Notes: generated by a model from the sequence alone, not told the origin. A DNA stretch of 18,937 bases from an uncultured Alphaproteobacteria bacterium (GCA_903905285.1 CAIVFQ010000208.1:1-18937), one strand, 5' to 3'. Shown: positions 1-8,225, counted from the first letter of the stretch. Program-made: numbers and translations.

Positions 1-282
1 CTCTTCAAATGCATCCATCTTCAGCACGGTTTTGCTGACCAATTCATAGGCCTTCTCTTTGGCTTGCTCTAAGCGATGTAACCGTTGACGTTGTTTTTCT
101 TGCTGTTGATCATTCAGCTCTTTGGTTTTGGATTGATCCTGCTCAATAAGAACTTCTCGTCTTAATAGCATTGCCTTGAATCGTGGAATAATTACCCTGC
201 TTAAAGCCAGAAACAACGTCCCAAAGCTTAGAATAAGCCAGAAAATTTGCGACCAATACGTAGTGATATCAAATTGAGGCAA
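1..282 (-). CDS. atpF: ATP synthase F0 subunit b (partial, C-terminus beyond the window)
   Basis: Peripheral-stalk b subunit of F1F0 ATP synthase, a membrane-anchored coiled coil holding F1 against the a subunit. The first 94 residues are visible. They begin MPQFDITTYWSQIFWL, with one hydrophobic N-terminal segment (about residues 9-30), then a long charged, Gln/Glu/Lys-rich helix, as expected for b or b'. The start is a TTG at 280-282, preceded by AAGGGG about 9 nt upstream; there is no ATG in this stretch. It lies 18 nt after the c-subunit gene, in the standard alphaproteobacterial order a-c-b. Because b and b' look alike and most of the protein is missing, it could be either paralogue. Confidence 0.9.
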   Translation of the reverse strand, partial: MPQFDITTYWSQIFWLILSFGTLFLALSRVIIPRFKAMLLRREVLIEQDQSKTKELNDQQQEKQRQRLHRLEQAKEKAYELVSKTVLKMDAFEE

Positions 283-300
283 GGGTTTTATCCCCTTTCT

Positions 301-525
301 TTACGAGAACAAAATTAACATTGCCACGATAAACGCTAAAAGCGCGATGGATTCTGTTAAAGCAAACCCTAACAACCCAACCGGGAGGAGGTCATTCTTA
401 GCTGACGGGTTTCGGGCAATCGACGAAATAAGGGTCGAAAATATATTCCCTAACGCCAATCCTACACCAAGCAAGGCAAATGTTGCCAAACCGGCGCCAA
501 TCATTTTTGCAGCCCCCATATCCAT
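301..525 (-). CDS. atpE: ATP synthase F0 subunit c
   Basis: Proteolipid of the proton-driven c-ring in the inner membrane. It has 74 residues, a normal length, and forms two hydrophobic helices (about 8-30 and 48-73) joined by the polar loop ARNPSAKNDL at 37-46, which contacts the central stalk. The ion-binding carboxylate is Glu58, in the sequence LTESIALLAF. The start ATG at 523-525 has AAAGGA about 10 nt upstream. The gene follows atpB after 48 nt and precedes the b subunit by 18 nt. The binding-site surroundings look like the proton type; I do not see the Gln and Ser/Thr pattern of Na+-coupled rings. Confidence 0.97.
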   Translation of the reverse strand: MDMGAAKMIGAGLATFALLGVGLALGNIFSTLISSIARNPSAKNDLLPVGLLGFALTESIALLAFIVAMLILFS

Positions 526-573
526 AAGGAAATCCTTTCTTTGTTTTTTTTAAGGTTCTTAACTTTACAAAAT

Positions 574-1317
574 CTAATGTAAATGTAGCGTATCTTTCAA
601 ATATATACAGGTTAAAATTGTAAAAACATAGGCTTGCAGTATCGCAACCAGCAGTTCAAAACCAAATAACCCAACATTAATAAAAACGGGCAGAAGGGCA
701 CTGGGCCCTAACCAACTGGTTCCTGCTAAAAGTGCGGCGAACGTGGCAAATATTTTTAACATGACATGGCCAGCAACCATGTTCGCAAATAAACGAACGG
801 CCAAACTGACTGGGCGTGAAAAATAAGAGATGATTTCAACCGGCACCAACAAAGGGGCGATATACGCGGGCGTGCCCGCGGGGAAGAAGATGCGTAAAAA
901 CCCCCACCCATGTTTTATAAATCCCACACAGGTTATGCTGGTAAAAACAAGACAGGCTAAAGAAAAAGTAACAACAAGTTGACTGGTGAATGTGTAGGTA
1001 TAGGGAAATAAGCCCACTATATTTCCACCCAGTATAAATAAAAATAAACAAAAAATAAGGGGCGTGTACCGTATTCCCTGTTTGCCAATGCAAGATTTAA
1101 TCAGATCGTTTAGAAAATCAAACAATAACTCGGCAGCCGCTTGAACGCGGGTTGGAATCAGTTTTTGGGAACGTAAGGCAAAGCATAACAATCCAACGAT
1201 TAAGAAAACCGTTACCATCATGAACAGCGAGACATTGGTAAAAGAGAGGTCGATCCCTGCCACATGGAAGGGGAGAATTGCTTTGACGCTAAATTGGGAA
1301 AGTGGGTCAATCTTCAT
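574..1317 (-). CDS. atpB: ATP synthase F0 subunit a
   Basis: Stator a subunit, which forms the two proton half-channels against the c-ring. It has 247 residues, typical for the family, and is polytopic. The invariant arginine is Arg175, in the helix SLAVRLFANMVAGH, equivalent to E. coli Arg210. The last helix contains the conserved LQAYVFTIL segment (about residues 227-235). It begins 13 nt after atpI and is followed by atpE in the standard F0 order. F1 genes are not nearby, so F0 and F1 are probably separate loci, as is usual in alphaproteobacteria. Confidence 0.97.
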   Translation of the reverse strand: MKIDPLSQFSVKAILPFHVAGIDLSFTNVSLFMMVTVFLIVGLLCFALRSQKLIPTRVQAAAELLFDFLNDLIKSCIGKQGIRYTPLIFCLFLFILGGNIVGLFPYTYTFTSQLVVTFSLACLVFTSITCVGFIKHGWGFLRIFFPAGTPAYIAPLLVPVEIISYFSRPVSLAVRLFANMVAGHVMLKIFATFAALLAGTSWLGPSALLPVFINVGLFGFELLVAILQAYVFTILTCIYLKDTLHLH

Positions 1318-1330
1318 GAATATTCGGTGA

Positions 1331-1543
1331 TCATTTGTTAAGCATGATTTTTTTTGCCGACCGATAAACTGTCAAACTACCTCCCATTATACCAAACAGA
1401 ATAAAAATAACCAGTCCAAAGGGTTTTGATCCTAGATAAAAATCAACCCCGCGCCCTATCAGGGTGCCAAGTAAAATGGCTGAAACGAAGTCCATGCCTA
1501 AACGGAGACTGGTCCCCAGCCAATGTGATAAACCATTGTTCAT
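1331..1543 (-). CDS. atpI: ATP synthase accessory protein AtpI/AtpZ-like
   Basis: Short membrane protein of 70 residues with two hydrophobic segments (about 18-34 and 43-60) separated by a short loop. This matches the small AtpI/AtpZ proteins encoded at the head of bacterial F0 operons and implicated in c-ring assembly or ion supply. The glycine-rich first helix ending in IGRGVDFYLGS resembles the family. Its ATG overlaps the stop of the SCO1 gene by 4 nt (ATGA), indicating translational coupling, and atpB follows 13 nt later. Assignment rests on size, topology and position more than on strong motifs. Confidence 0.8.
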   Translation of the reverse strand: MNNGLSHWLGTSLRLGMDFVSAILLGTLIGRGVDFYLGSKPFGLVIFILFGIMGGSLTVYRSAKKIMLNK

Positions 1544-2181
1544 TTTGTTTGGGGATGGTTACCTTTCATCAAAACCTTTTGCACGATTCTGACCATCATT
1601 TCAGGGGGGGTGCTGTGGGCAAATGATTCTACATAGGTGCCTTTTTTGTCCATCACGTAAACAAGCGTGGTGTGGTCGATTAAATAATCGTTGCTGTTAG
1701 CCTTGTGCCCTTCCATGGCAGGGGCGGAATAAACGCGAAAGTCTTTTTTCACTTTCTCAATTTCATCTAAGGTGCCGGTTAACATAATAAAGCTGGGATG
1801 GAAATTGGTGGCGTAGATGGCCAAGTGTTTGGATGTGTCACGTTTGGGGTCAACCGTAATGAAGATAGGCACAATTTGATCGCGGTCACGACCCAACAGG
1901 GTTAAGGTCTGCGTGATATTTTGCAGGCCCATGGGGCAAATATCGGGGCAAAAACTATAGCCAAAATAAACCAGCATGATCTTGCCTTTAAATTCTTCAC
2001 TGGAACGGCGTTTGTCAAACTGATCGATAAGATTAAAAGAGCCACCTAGCAAAGCCTGCCCCTGGCCGTCACGATGCTGAACAAGGGATAATGGTTGGTT
2101 TCTTAACTGATAATAAACAAGGCCTGCACAAGCCGAACAGGTCAAGAACCCTAAAATTAAATAACGAAAGAGCGGTCTCAT
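1540..2181 (-). CDS. SCO1/SenC family copper chaperone
   Basis: Thioredoxin-fold copper protein anchored in the inner membrane and facing the periplasm. The family delivers copper to, or reduces, the CuA site of cytochrome c oxidase. It has 213 residues with an N-terminal anchor (about residues 7-24). The metal-binding CxxxC is Cys78/Cys82 in GYSFCPDICPMGL, and the third ligand is His170 in IDHTTLVYV, so it appears functional. TVDPKRDT and the rest of the fold are typical. It lies 1 nt after the RMND1-like gene stop and overlaps atpI by 4 nt, so it seems to be the second gene of an F0 operon. This links oxidase maturation to ATP synthase synthesis. Confidence 0.95.
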   Translation of the reverse strand: MRPLFRYLILGFLTCSACAGLVYYQLRNQPLSLVQHRDGQGQALLGGSFNLIDQFDKRRSSEEFKGKIMLVYFGYSFCPDICPMGLQNITQTLTLLGRDRDQIVPIFITVDPKRDTSKHLAIYATNFHPSFIMLTGTLDEIEKVKKDFRVYSAPAMEGHKANSNDYLIDHTTLVYVMDKKGTYVESFAHSTPPEMMVRIVQKVLMKGNHPQTK

Positions 2182-2182
2182 T

Positions 2183-3037
2183 CTAAATCCATTTAAAAAA
2201 GTCTTTTACCAAATGCATTACGACTTCGCTGACGATCAAAAGAATAATAACCCATTCCAAACGCGACGAATGGGCGTGTTTCAGCTCGTTTGACAAAATA
2301 TCATACAGCTCATGAATGACATCAAGCCGGCGATTGAGAATATCAAGGCGCGTTGAGATATCCATATACTGGGAAGCCATCTGATAATAAGGTGCGTACC
2401 GTGGCCGTCGCCAAAAAAACTCAGGGGTGTCTAGGATATCACTGTGCAGGTTGATTGAATTGCGTTCAGCAAACAACGCCCCGATTTTTTGCGATATTTT
2501 CTTGCGCGACAAAGAAATCTTGCCTTTGCTGGCAAGCTCAGAAGGCAGATAGCGGGCACTTTGAATGGTGCGATCGGTCGAGTTTTCAAAAACGTCTAAT
2601 TTAACCGACTGTGACAATCCGTGGGCCATGGATAGCTTGATCAGCACATCAGTGTTTTCTAGGATGATTTCATCATCTTCTTCATTTATGGTTGTTTCAG
2701 TGCCATAGATAAAATAGGAAGATTCATAAATATAATCCTCCAGGGGGGTTTGTTCGTATGACTTTAAGTCTTGAAGATATTGCAGCTCTTCTTCTTCGCT
2801 AAAATTCCAAAAAACCACACAACCATACGTAAAATAGAAGATGTCCCCGGTTGATTGTGAACCGTCTTCTGTATCGTGATCTTTGTGAACATGAATAACG
2901 TTATCGTAAAATTTAGGGTCTAATCCTTCACCCCTTAAATATTTAGAGAAGTCATCAATGTTGTAATTGTCTGCTGTACAGTAAGAGGAACAGCGCATAA
3001 CCAGCCTGTCTATAGAATTGGTTTTGTTTGGCCCCAT
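2183..3037 (-). CDS. RMND1/DUF155 family membrane-anchored protein
   Basis: 284-residue protein resembling the DUF155 family, which includes yeast Rmd1 and the mitochondrial protein RMND1. RMND1 supports mitochondrial translation; the bacterial role is not established. Seen directly: a mixed alpha/beta N-terminal part with FTYGCVVFWNF and YIYESSYFIYG segments, the motif FFWRRPRYAPYYQM, a predicted amphipathic helical stretch (MDISTRLDILNRRLDVIHEL), and one C-terminal hydrophobic segment (about 260-280), as in the family. The start is uncertain. The ATG at 3037 lies inside a perfect hairpin and has no visible Shine-Dalgarno, while the in-frame ATG at 2998 (residue 14) has AGG 6 nt upstream and precedes the family-like RCSSYCTADNY. 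It heads the RMND1-SCO1-F0 transcription unit. Confidence 0.85.
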   Translation of the reverse strand: MGPNKTNSIDRLVMRCSSYCTADNYNIDDFSKYLRGEGLDPKFYDNVIHVHKDHDTEDGSQSTGDIFYFTYGCVVFWNFSEEEELQYLQDLKSYEQTPLEDYIYESSYFIYGTETTINEEDDEIILENTDVLIKLSMAHGLSQSVKLDVFENSTDRTIQSARYLPSELASKGKISLSRKKISQKIGALFAERNSINLHSDILDTPEFFWRRPRYAPYYQMASQYMDISTRLDILNRRLDVIHELYDILSNELKHAHSSRLEWVIILLIVSEVVMHLVKDFFKWI

Positions 3038-3059
3038 TATGATAAACTATGGGGCCAAA
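3027..3059 (-). promoter_or_regulatory. Perfect 11-bp hairpin covering the RMND1-like start codon
   Basis: Inverted repeat TTTGGCCCCAT (3027-3037) and ATGGGGCCAAA (3049-3059) with an 11-nt loop. In the minus-strand mRNA the 3' arm contains the ATG at 3037 and the next codons, so that start would be base-paired. It is not followed by a T-run on either strand, so it does not look like an intrinsic terminator. It could be a translational control hairpin, a 5' stabilising hairpin with the true start at 2998, or an operator. Confidence 0.5.
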
Positions 3060-3302
3060 AAGCAAGAGGTCTGCTGTAGGGAAAAATTTTTTCTAAAATT
3101 TACTTAAAAACGCTGCGTATTATTTCAGTATTATTCTTTGAAAATGAAAATTCAACTTGAAAAATTCAACGTTAGGTAATATATAAAACTGTGTGTACGA
3201 GAGTTATTTAAAGAATTGTTAACATTTCTCAATAAAGTAATAGAGAGTTGATGAAAGATTCCATTGCTAGGTTGGGGTGGGATTTCAAAAAGGGACAAAA
3301 AC

Positions 3303-4052
3303 ATGAAGAAATTGCAGTTTTTAGGGTTGATAGTTGTTCTCAGTGTAGGCGTTAGCGCCATAGGGCAGGCGAGATATGATGTAAAAGTTCCAAGAGACGA
3401 CGCTCCATTTTCATTTGATCCCAGCAATACGAGGCAATCCGTTCAAAAACTTCATCAGTTTAATCCATTGTCATGCAAAGACCCAACTGACGCTGAAGCG
3501 TATGCAGAAATCCATCAAGCACTGCGTGACTCCTTCGCAGCTGGTACTCCGGTCGTGGTTGACCCTGCGGAGAAGCTAGAAAGAGCTGATGGATTCTCCA
3601 GGGTTCAGGCTTCGGAACTGGAGGGTTATGTAACCAGTCCATCTATGAAAGCGCGTGTTGTGGAGGGCATTTGTGATGCGGGCAATTACGTCAAGAAGAA
3701 TGCAGGGCCTTTTGTTCGGTTTTTGGGAAGGACGACTGGTTGGTTTTCTAGTCTCGCAGTAGAATGCACCGGAAAAACTTCTCAGTGGGTTGGTAGGGGC
3801 TTGACAAGTGTAGGCGGTCAAGTCTGGAATGAAGGCGGGGCTGTCTGGTCCCATGGATTTAAAATGGCTAAAGGGCTGTGGGCTGATAAAAAAGAAGGTA
3901 GGGCGATTGCAGAGGGTCTGAAGACGGTTGCATTGTCTGGTGCCCTTCGTGTTTTAGGTGCTCTGACGGCGGCTAGCAGTTTCTTAGTGTTAGAAAAATT
4001 TGGTTATGGCCTTGAAGTAACAGGTAAATCTCTTCACGAATATTGTTCTTGA
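3303..4052 (+). CDS. Exported protein of unknown function
   Basis: 249-residue protein that I do not recognise. The start is set at the ATG at 3303, which has AAGGG about 8 nt upstream and opens a clear Sec signal peptide (MKKLQFLGLIVVLSVGVSA, probable cleavage near IGQA/RYD); an upstream in-frame TTG at 3264 lacks these features. The mature part has a polar N-terminal half. Its C-terminal half (about 125-249) has repeated Gly/Trp-rich amphipathic stretches such as RFLGRTTGWFSSL, SQWVGRGLTSVGGQVW and GGAVWSHGFKMAKGLW, then a hydrophobic stretch near 215-235. These could form membrane-associating helices. It stands alone between divergent RMND1 and the next exported gene, with a possible promoter (TTGTTA, 16 nt, TAATAG) at about 3213-3240. 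Confidence 0.8.
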   Translation: MKKLQFLGLIVVLSVGVSAIGQARYDVKVPRDDAPFSFDPSNTRQSVQKLHQFNPLSCKDPTDAEAYAEIHQALRDSFAAGTPVVVDPAEKLERADGFSRVQASELEGYVTSPSMKARVVEGICDAGNYVKKNAGPFVRFLGRTTGWFSSLAVECTGKTSQWVGRGLTSVGGQVWNEGGAVWSHGFKMAKGLWADKKEGRAIAEGLKTVALSGALRVLGALTAASSFLVLEKFGYGLEVTGKSLHEYCS

Positions 4053-4145
4053 TAGAATTTGTTTTTGTGGGTTTCTCGCAGCAACTCACACACTGTTAAA
4101 TTTCTTATTGATAATCTACCCCCGGGCGCAGTATAAGATACTTTC

Positions 4146-4888
4146 TTGATTGTTAACCTAGGGGGCCGCCATTCACTTATAATCGTTTTTACTTTTTCTT
4201 TTTTCTTATAATTTCGACAAATTCAACCCACGCTGTTGATGAAATTTCTCTGCCTCATCTTGAATTAGCCCGCAGTGTAATAGGCACCAGATCGGGCCCG
4301 TTGCATCTTAAAAAACAGTGGAATTGCTATGAATTCGCTAACCAAGTTTTTAGGCTAAGCCTTAATACCCAAGTCATACAAGAATGGGATCAATTATGGC
4401 AAAGAACCCTTCAGTTTTTACCTGACAGCCATTGGGCACCAGCAATTATTTCCTATCATTATTTTTTAATAGCCAATCACTTGGAAAAAACAACGATACC
4501 TTATAGGCACTGGTCTCATTCAGACATTTTTCACGCAAGAAAGGGAGATGTCTTAATCTACCAAGGGGTAAACTATGAACCCGATCCAGCTAAACGGTCT
4601 TCGCCTAATGCGCCTGATTCTCACATTGCCTTTGTGGATTCAGTCTTAGAAAATAAAGCCGAAACGGTTGTTTTGCGATTAATTGACGCGTCTGCAAGAA
4701 TCGCTGGTCGACGTTTTGACCTGGAAGAACGCGACGTACCAAAACAAAAAGGTTGTATTGCTTACAGTTTTTTGACTCTTAATTTTTTGGAATATGTGGG
4801 CGAGGAAATTGTCTGGAAGGCTCAATTTAGAAAACAAATGCCGAAACACTTGAAAATCCAAGTTCTGCGTTTGGCTCCAGTTTTTTAA
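4146..4888 (+). pseudogene. Papain-fold (NlpC/P60- or CHAP-like) exported peptidase, signal peptide out of frame
   Basis: The conserved domain reads from 4301. A plausible Cys-His-Asp triad, counted from a TTG at 4301, is Cys9 (KKQWNCYEFANQ), His108 (DSHIAFVDSV) and Asp129 (LRLIDAS), with GDVLIY between them. This is the order in NlpC/P60 and CHAP cysteine peptidases, which usually cut peptidoglycan. The same frame stays open back to 4157 without any ATG, GTG or TTG, and encodes the end of a signal peptide (FLIISTNSTHA, then VDEISLPHLEL). The start of the signal peptide lies in another frame from a TTG at 4146 (LIVNLGGRHSLIIVFTF). Adding one T in the T-rich tract near 4193-4204 joins them into a normal 28-residue signal peptide. 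This is a one-base deletion, a sequencing error or slippage; a cytoplasmic product from TTG 4301 is the alternative. Confidence 0.6.
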
Positions 4889-4928
4889 CGTGTCGAGCAG
4901 AAGCTTGTGTTCAATGGGTATATTTGTT

Positions 4929-4949
4929 AAAAAGGCTCTAGGCTTTTTT
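4929..4949 (+). terminator. Possible weak intrinsic terminator between the peptidase gene and bioY
   Basis: AAAAAGGCT, a 3-nt loop CTA, then GGCTTTTTT forms a stem with two G-U pairs ending in six T. It lies 40 nt after the peptidase stop and just before the bioY ribosome-binding site. The stem is short and A/T-rich, so termination would be partial at best. Confidence 0.4.
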
Positions 4950-4966
4950 CCAGATAAGGATGTTTT

Positions 4967-5533
4967 ATGACCCTTCACTATCAATTAATGATTCAAAAAA
5001 AGGCGGTCGACTTTCCAAAAATCACCTTTTTGACACAGGCAGTTTTACTAAGCCTTTTGATAGCAGTCAGTGCACAAATAAGTGTTCCATTTTGGCCGGT
5101 TCCCTTGACTCTGCAGGCAACTACCCTTATGGCGATTGGTCTGACATGCGCTCCGCGATTGGCCGTTTCTTCGGTTATTGCCTATGTTTTAGAGGGGGCC
5201 TGTGGCCTTCCCGTTTTCCAGGGGCTGAACAGTGGGCTTCTCTACCTTTCCGGCACCACAGGCGGTTATATTTTTGGTTTTATACCCATGGTTGCAGTCG
5301 TTAGTTATCTTAAGGGCAATCAAACCAGTTTCATCCACCTTTTTAAGGTTTGCTTATTGTCTTATGTCCCGCTGTTCACGTTGGGCGTACTGTGGTTGGC
5401 GACATTTGTGGGGGTAAAGGCAGCTGTCACCCTTGGGTTTTTCCCTTTCTTGTTAAAAGTGCCTGTGGACATTGCCTTTGCGATTTTTAATGGTCGTTTG
5501 ATTCAGTCGCTGAAGCAGCATTTTTGGCCATAA
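4967..5533 (+). CDS. bioY: Biotin transporter BioY (ECF S-component)
   Basis: Integral membrane substrate-binding component of an energy-coupling-factor biotin importer. It has 188 residues and about six hydrophobic segments. The family motifs are present: SVPFWPVPLTLQ (39-50), the YVLEGACGLPVFQG stretch (73-86), and GGYIFGF (99-105). The usual C-terminal GDxxK motif reads VDIAF, keeping Asp168 but not the lysine. The start ATG at 4967 has AAGGA six nt upstream. No bioM/bioN ATPase genes or biotin synthesis genes are adjacent, so it may use shared ECF components elsewhere or act alone. Uptake of biotin fits a host-dependent organism. No biotin operator was recognised upstream. Confidence 0.95.
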   Translation: MTLHYQLMIQKKAVDFPKITFLTQAVLLSLLIAVSAQISVPFWPVPLTLQATTLMAIGLTCAPRLAVSSVIAYVLEGACGLPVFQGLNSGLLYLSGTTGGYIFGFIPMVAVVSYLKGNQTSFIHLFKVCLLSYVPLFTLGVLWLATFVGVKAAVTLGFFPFLLKVPVDIAFAIFNGRLIQSLKQHFWP

Positions 5534-5551
5534 GCTGAGGGCTTGCGTGTT

Positions 5552-5592
5552 AGGAGGATTGATTCATGGTTTCTTCTTGTGATTGGCCATGA
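5552..5592 (+). other. Mini-ORF with a strong ribosome-binding site upstream of lon
   Basis: AGGAGG at 5552-5557, an 8-nt spacer, then ATG at 5566 opens an eight-codon frame MVSSCDWP ending with TGA at 5590-5592, 45 nt before the lon start. The Shine-Dalgarno is better than that of lon itself. It could be a leader peptide, a decoy, or chance. It also resembles the bioY end: both finish with TTGGCCAT-type sequence and Trp-Pro-stop. Confidence 0.3.
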
Positions 5593-5637
5593 TAGAGTGG
5601 CTGTGTGTTTAAAGATTTCGTAGAAGGGAAATTCATC

Positions 5638-8052
5638 ATGCAGAAAGTTAAAAACAAGTACCCTGTTTTGCCATTGCGTGACATTGTTGTCTTCCCTCAT
5701 ATGATCGTTCCCCTGTTTGTCGGGCGCGAGAAGTCAGTCTTGGCACTTGAAGAAGTGATGCAGGGCGACCAGAAACAAATCCTTTTGGTTACCCAAAAAA
5801 ACTCAGCGCAAGATTTCCCCAGTGCCCAAGATTTAAACAAAGTTGGTACGATTGGCACAATCCTGCAAATGCTGAAGTTGCCTGATGGTACGGTCAAAGT
5901 TTTGGTTGAAGGTCAAGATCGGGCGAAAGTTACAAAATTTGATCGCCAAGAAAATTATCTGGTGGCTGAGGCCGAAAAGATTGAAGAAATTATTAAAGAC
6001 GACGAAGAAACCGAGGCTTTGTGCCGCACCGTCGTGACGGAATTTGAGCAATACATTAAATTAAACCGCAAAATTCCCCCTGATGTTTTGGTTACCATTA
6101 ATCAAATCGAGGATGCCGGCAAGCTGGCTGATACGATCTCGTCGTATTTTAATCTGAAAATTGCTGACAAGCAGATCTTATTAGAATGCGCCGACGTTAA
6201 CCAACGCCTAGAAAAAGTTTTGTCTTATATAGAAAGCGAAAACAACGTTCTGCAGGTTGAAAAAAGAATTCGTACGCGCGTGAAACGCCAAATGGAAAAG
6301 ACGCAGCGCGAATACTATTTGAACGAACAAATGAAAGCCATTAACAAAGAATTGGGTGAAGGCGAAGACGGAAAAGACGAAGTCGGTGAAATTGAGCTTC
6401 GCATTAAAAACACCAAGCTTTCTAAGGAAGCCAAAGAAAAAGCAACGGCCGAGCTCAAAAAATTAAGAATGATGAATCAATCTTCTGCTGAAGCGACGGT
6501 CGTTCGTAATTATTTGGATTGGTTATTGTCGATTCCATGGGGAAAGCGCAAAAAAACAAAGCGTGACTTGAAGCAAGCTGAAGACTTTTTGAATCGTGAT
6601 CATCATGGTTTAGAGAAGGTTAAAGAACGTATTTTGGAATACTTAGCCGTTCAAACACGGGTTGGTAAAGTCAGGGGACAGATTTTGTGCCTGGTTGGCC
6701 CTCCAGGGGTAGGGAAAACATCTTTAGGTAAATCAGTTGCACAAGCCACTGGCCGTGATTTTGTGCGTGTTTCTTTAGGGGGCGTGCGCGATGAATCTGA
6801 AATTCGGGGGCACCGACGCACGTATATTGGTTCGATGCCAGGCAAAATTATCCAAAGCATGAAAAAGGCCAAAAGTTCTAATCCTTTATTCTTGTTAGAT
6901 GAAATTGATAAACTGGGCAGCGATTGGCGGGGAGATCCTTCTTCGGCTTTGTTGGAAGTTTTGGATCCTGAACAAAACTCCACTTTCAATGACCATTACC
7001 TGGAAGTTGACTATGATTTATCGGATGTGATGTTTATCACAACGGCGAACACGTTAAAAATGCCCCAACCTTTGTTGGATCGTATGGAGATCATTCGTAT
7101 TCCGGGGTATACAGAAGACGAGAAAATGGCAATTGCTAAGGATTATCTGATCCCTAAGCAAATAAGTCTACATGGCTTAAAAGAAGGTGAGTTACAGATC
7201 ACCCAAGAGGCTTTGTTGCAGCTTATCCGCGTCTATACCCGCGAAGCCGGTGTTCGTAGCTTAGAAAGAGAAATTTCAAACCTAGCCCGTAAAGCGATTA
7301 AACAGATTTTGATAAATGCGGGCACAGAAATTGTTGTAACCGAAGATACGTTGGAACAATACGCTGGCGTACCACGATACAACTATGGTCAGGCCGAGGT
7401 TGACGATTCAGTGGGGACAGTAACAGGGCTGGCATGGACAGAGGTGGGCGGTGACCTGCTTTCTATTGAAGCGGTTGTTATTCCTGGGAAAGGAAAGCCA
7501 ATCTTTACGGGTAAGCTGGGTGATGTTATGCAAGAGTCGATTCAGGCAGCCCTAAGCTACGTTCGTTCCCGTGCCCATGTGTTTGGCTTGCCGTCAAGTT
7601 TGTTTGAAAAAAGGGATATTCATATTCATTTCCCAGAAGGGGCTATACCAAAAGATGGCCCGTCTGCAGGTATTGGTGTTTGTACGGCAATTGTTTCTGC
7701 CTTTACAGGAATACCCGTTAAGAAAGATGTGGCTATGACGGGTGAGATTACCTTGCGCGGACGTATTTTACCGATTGGTGGTTTGAAAGAAAAACTGTTA
7801 GCCGCGCATCGCGGAGGCATTAAAACAGTGCTCATCCCCCTTCATAACGAGAAAGACTTGCAAGAGATTCCTGAGAATGTGAAGGCTGGGCTAACCATTA
7901 TTCCCGTATCAGCAATCGATGAGGTTTTGAAATTGGCATTAACGCGTCAACCACAACCGATTCCTTTTGAGGAGGAGTTCAGTCCTGCTTTGGCTCAGCC
8001 TCAGCCTCAAATTAACATTGCCCCTGAACAGGTCGTGCCCTTAACGCATTAA
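5638..8052 (+). CDS. lon: ATP-dependent Lon protease
   Basis: Cytoplasmic AAA+ serine protease that degrades damaged and regulatory proteins. It has 804 residues, a full-length LonA. Domains in order: N-terminal substrate-binding LON domain (about 8-200, starting [15 protein letters not shown]), a coiled-coil linker, the AAA+ module with Walker A GPPGVGKT (354-361) and Walker B LFLLDE (417-422), then the protease domain. Its catalytic dyad is Ser676 (KDGPSAGIG) and Lys719 ([10 protein letters not shown]). The C-terminal tail after 770 is Pro/Gln-rich and low in conservation. The start ATG at 5638 has AAGGGA at a normal distance; upstream in-frame GTG at 5605 is not supported. I did not find a convincing heat-shock promoter. 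It converges with the minus-strand decayed gene downstream. Confidence 0.98.
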   Translation: MQKVKNKYPVLPLRDIVVFPHMIVPLFVGREKSVLALEEVMQGDQKQILLVTQKNSAQDFPSAQDLNKVGTIGTILQMLKLPDGTVKVLVEGQDRAKVTKFDRQENYLVAEAEKIEEIIKDDEETEALCRTVVTEFEQYIKLNRKIPPDVLVTINQIEDAGKLADTISSYFNLKIADKQILLECADVNQRLEKVLSYIESENNVLQVEKRIRTRVKRQMEKTQREYYLNEQMKAINKELGEGEDGKDEVGEIELRIKNTKLSKEAKEKATAELKKLRMMNQSSAEATVVRNYLDWLLSIPWGKRKKTKRDLKQAEDFLNRDHHGLEKVKERILEYLAVQTRVGKVRGQILCLVGPPGVGKTSLGKSVAQATGRDFVRVSLGGVRDESEIRGHRRTYIGSMPGKIIQSMKKAKSSNPLFLLDEIDKLGSDWRGDPSSALLEVLDPEQNSTFNDHYLEVDYDLSDVMFITTANTLKMPQPLLDRMEIIRIPGYTEDEKMAIAKDYLIPKQISLHGLKEGELQITQEALLQLIRVYTREAGVRSLEREISNLARKAIKQILINAGTEIVVTEDTLEQYAGVPRYNYGQAEVDDSVGTVTGLAWTEVGGDLLSIEAVVIPGKGKPIFTGKLGDVMQESIQAALSYVRSRAHVFGLPSSLFEKRDIHIHFPEGAIPKDGPSAGIGVCTAIVSAFTGIPVKKDVAMTGEITLRGRILPIGGLKEKLLAAHRGGIKTVLIPLHNEKDLQEIPENVKAGLTIIPVSAIDEVLKLALTRQPQPIPFEEEFSPALAQPQPQINIAPEQVVPLTH

Positions 8053-8128
8053 GGTTCTGCTTAAATTAATTGTCGTACGCGTTCAGTGGTATATCCAGTT
8101 CACTATGAATTAGTTATATCAAGATCGG

Positions 8129-8225
8129 TGTCATCACGAGGAGCGTAAGCAACGTGGTGATCTCCGGCCATTTGGGCACACTTTCAGGAGATTGCCACAC
8201 CCCCTTCAGGGGTTCGCAATGACAA
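8129..8225. repeat. Inverted palindromic intergenic repeat (REP-like element)
   Basis: Two divergent copies of a roughly 37-nt unit face each other: 8129-8165 on the plus strand (TGTCATCACGAGGAGC... to ...GTGGTGATCTCC) and 8188-8225 on the minus strand (TGTCATTGCGA... to ...GTGGCAATCTCC), separated by about 22 nt. Each unit also folds on itself. In the left copy ATCAC pairs with GTGAT; in the right copy ATTGC pairs with GCAAT, enclosing CCCC-TGAA-GGGG. The unit resembles the TCATTGCGAGGAGC-type dispersed repeats seen in many bacterial genomes. It lies between the convergent lon and the decayed gene at 8306, where it could act as a bidirectional terminator or mRNA stabiliser. Confidence 0.75.

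Noticed and set aside
3152..3854. Minus-strand frames opposite the exported protein at 3303
   Set aside because: Pro/Ser-rich shadow translations without ribosome-binding sites; the plus frame has a signal peptide.
4053..4145. Terminator after the exported protein gene
   Set aside because: GTGGGTT/AACTCAC can pair around 4068-4090 but no T-run follows, so I do not call it.
4960..5304. 114-codon frame overlapping the start of bioY
   Set aside because: It runs out of frame through conserved BioY motifs and its start is in the bioY Shine-Dalgarno. bioY fully explains the region.
5534..5637. Heat-shock promoter for lon
   Set aside because: No adequate CTTGAA-like and CCCCAT-like pair with proper spacing was found by eye.
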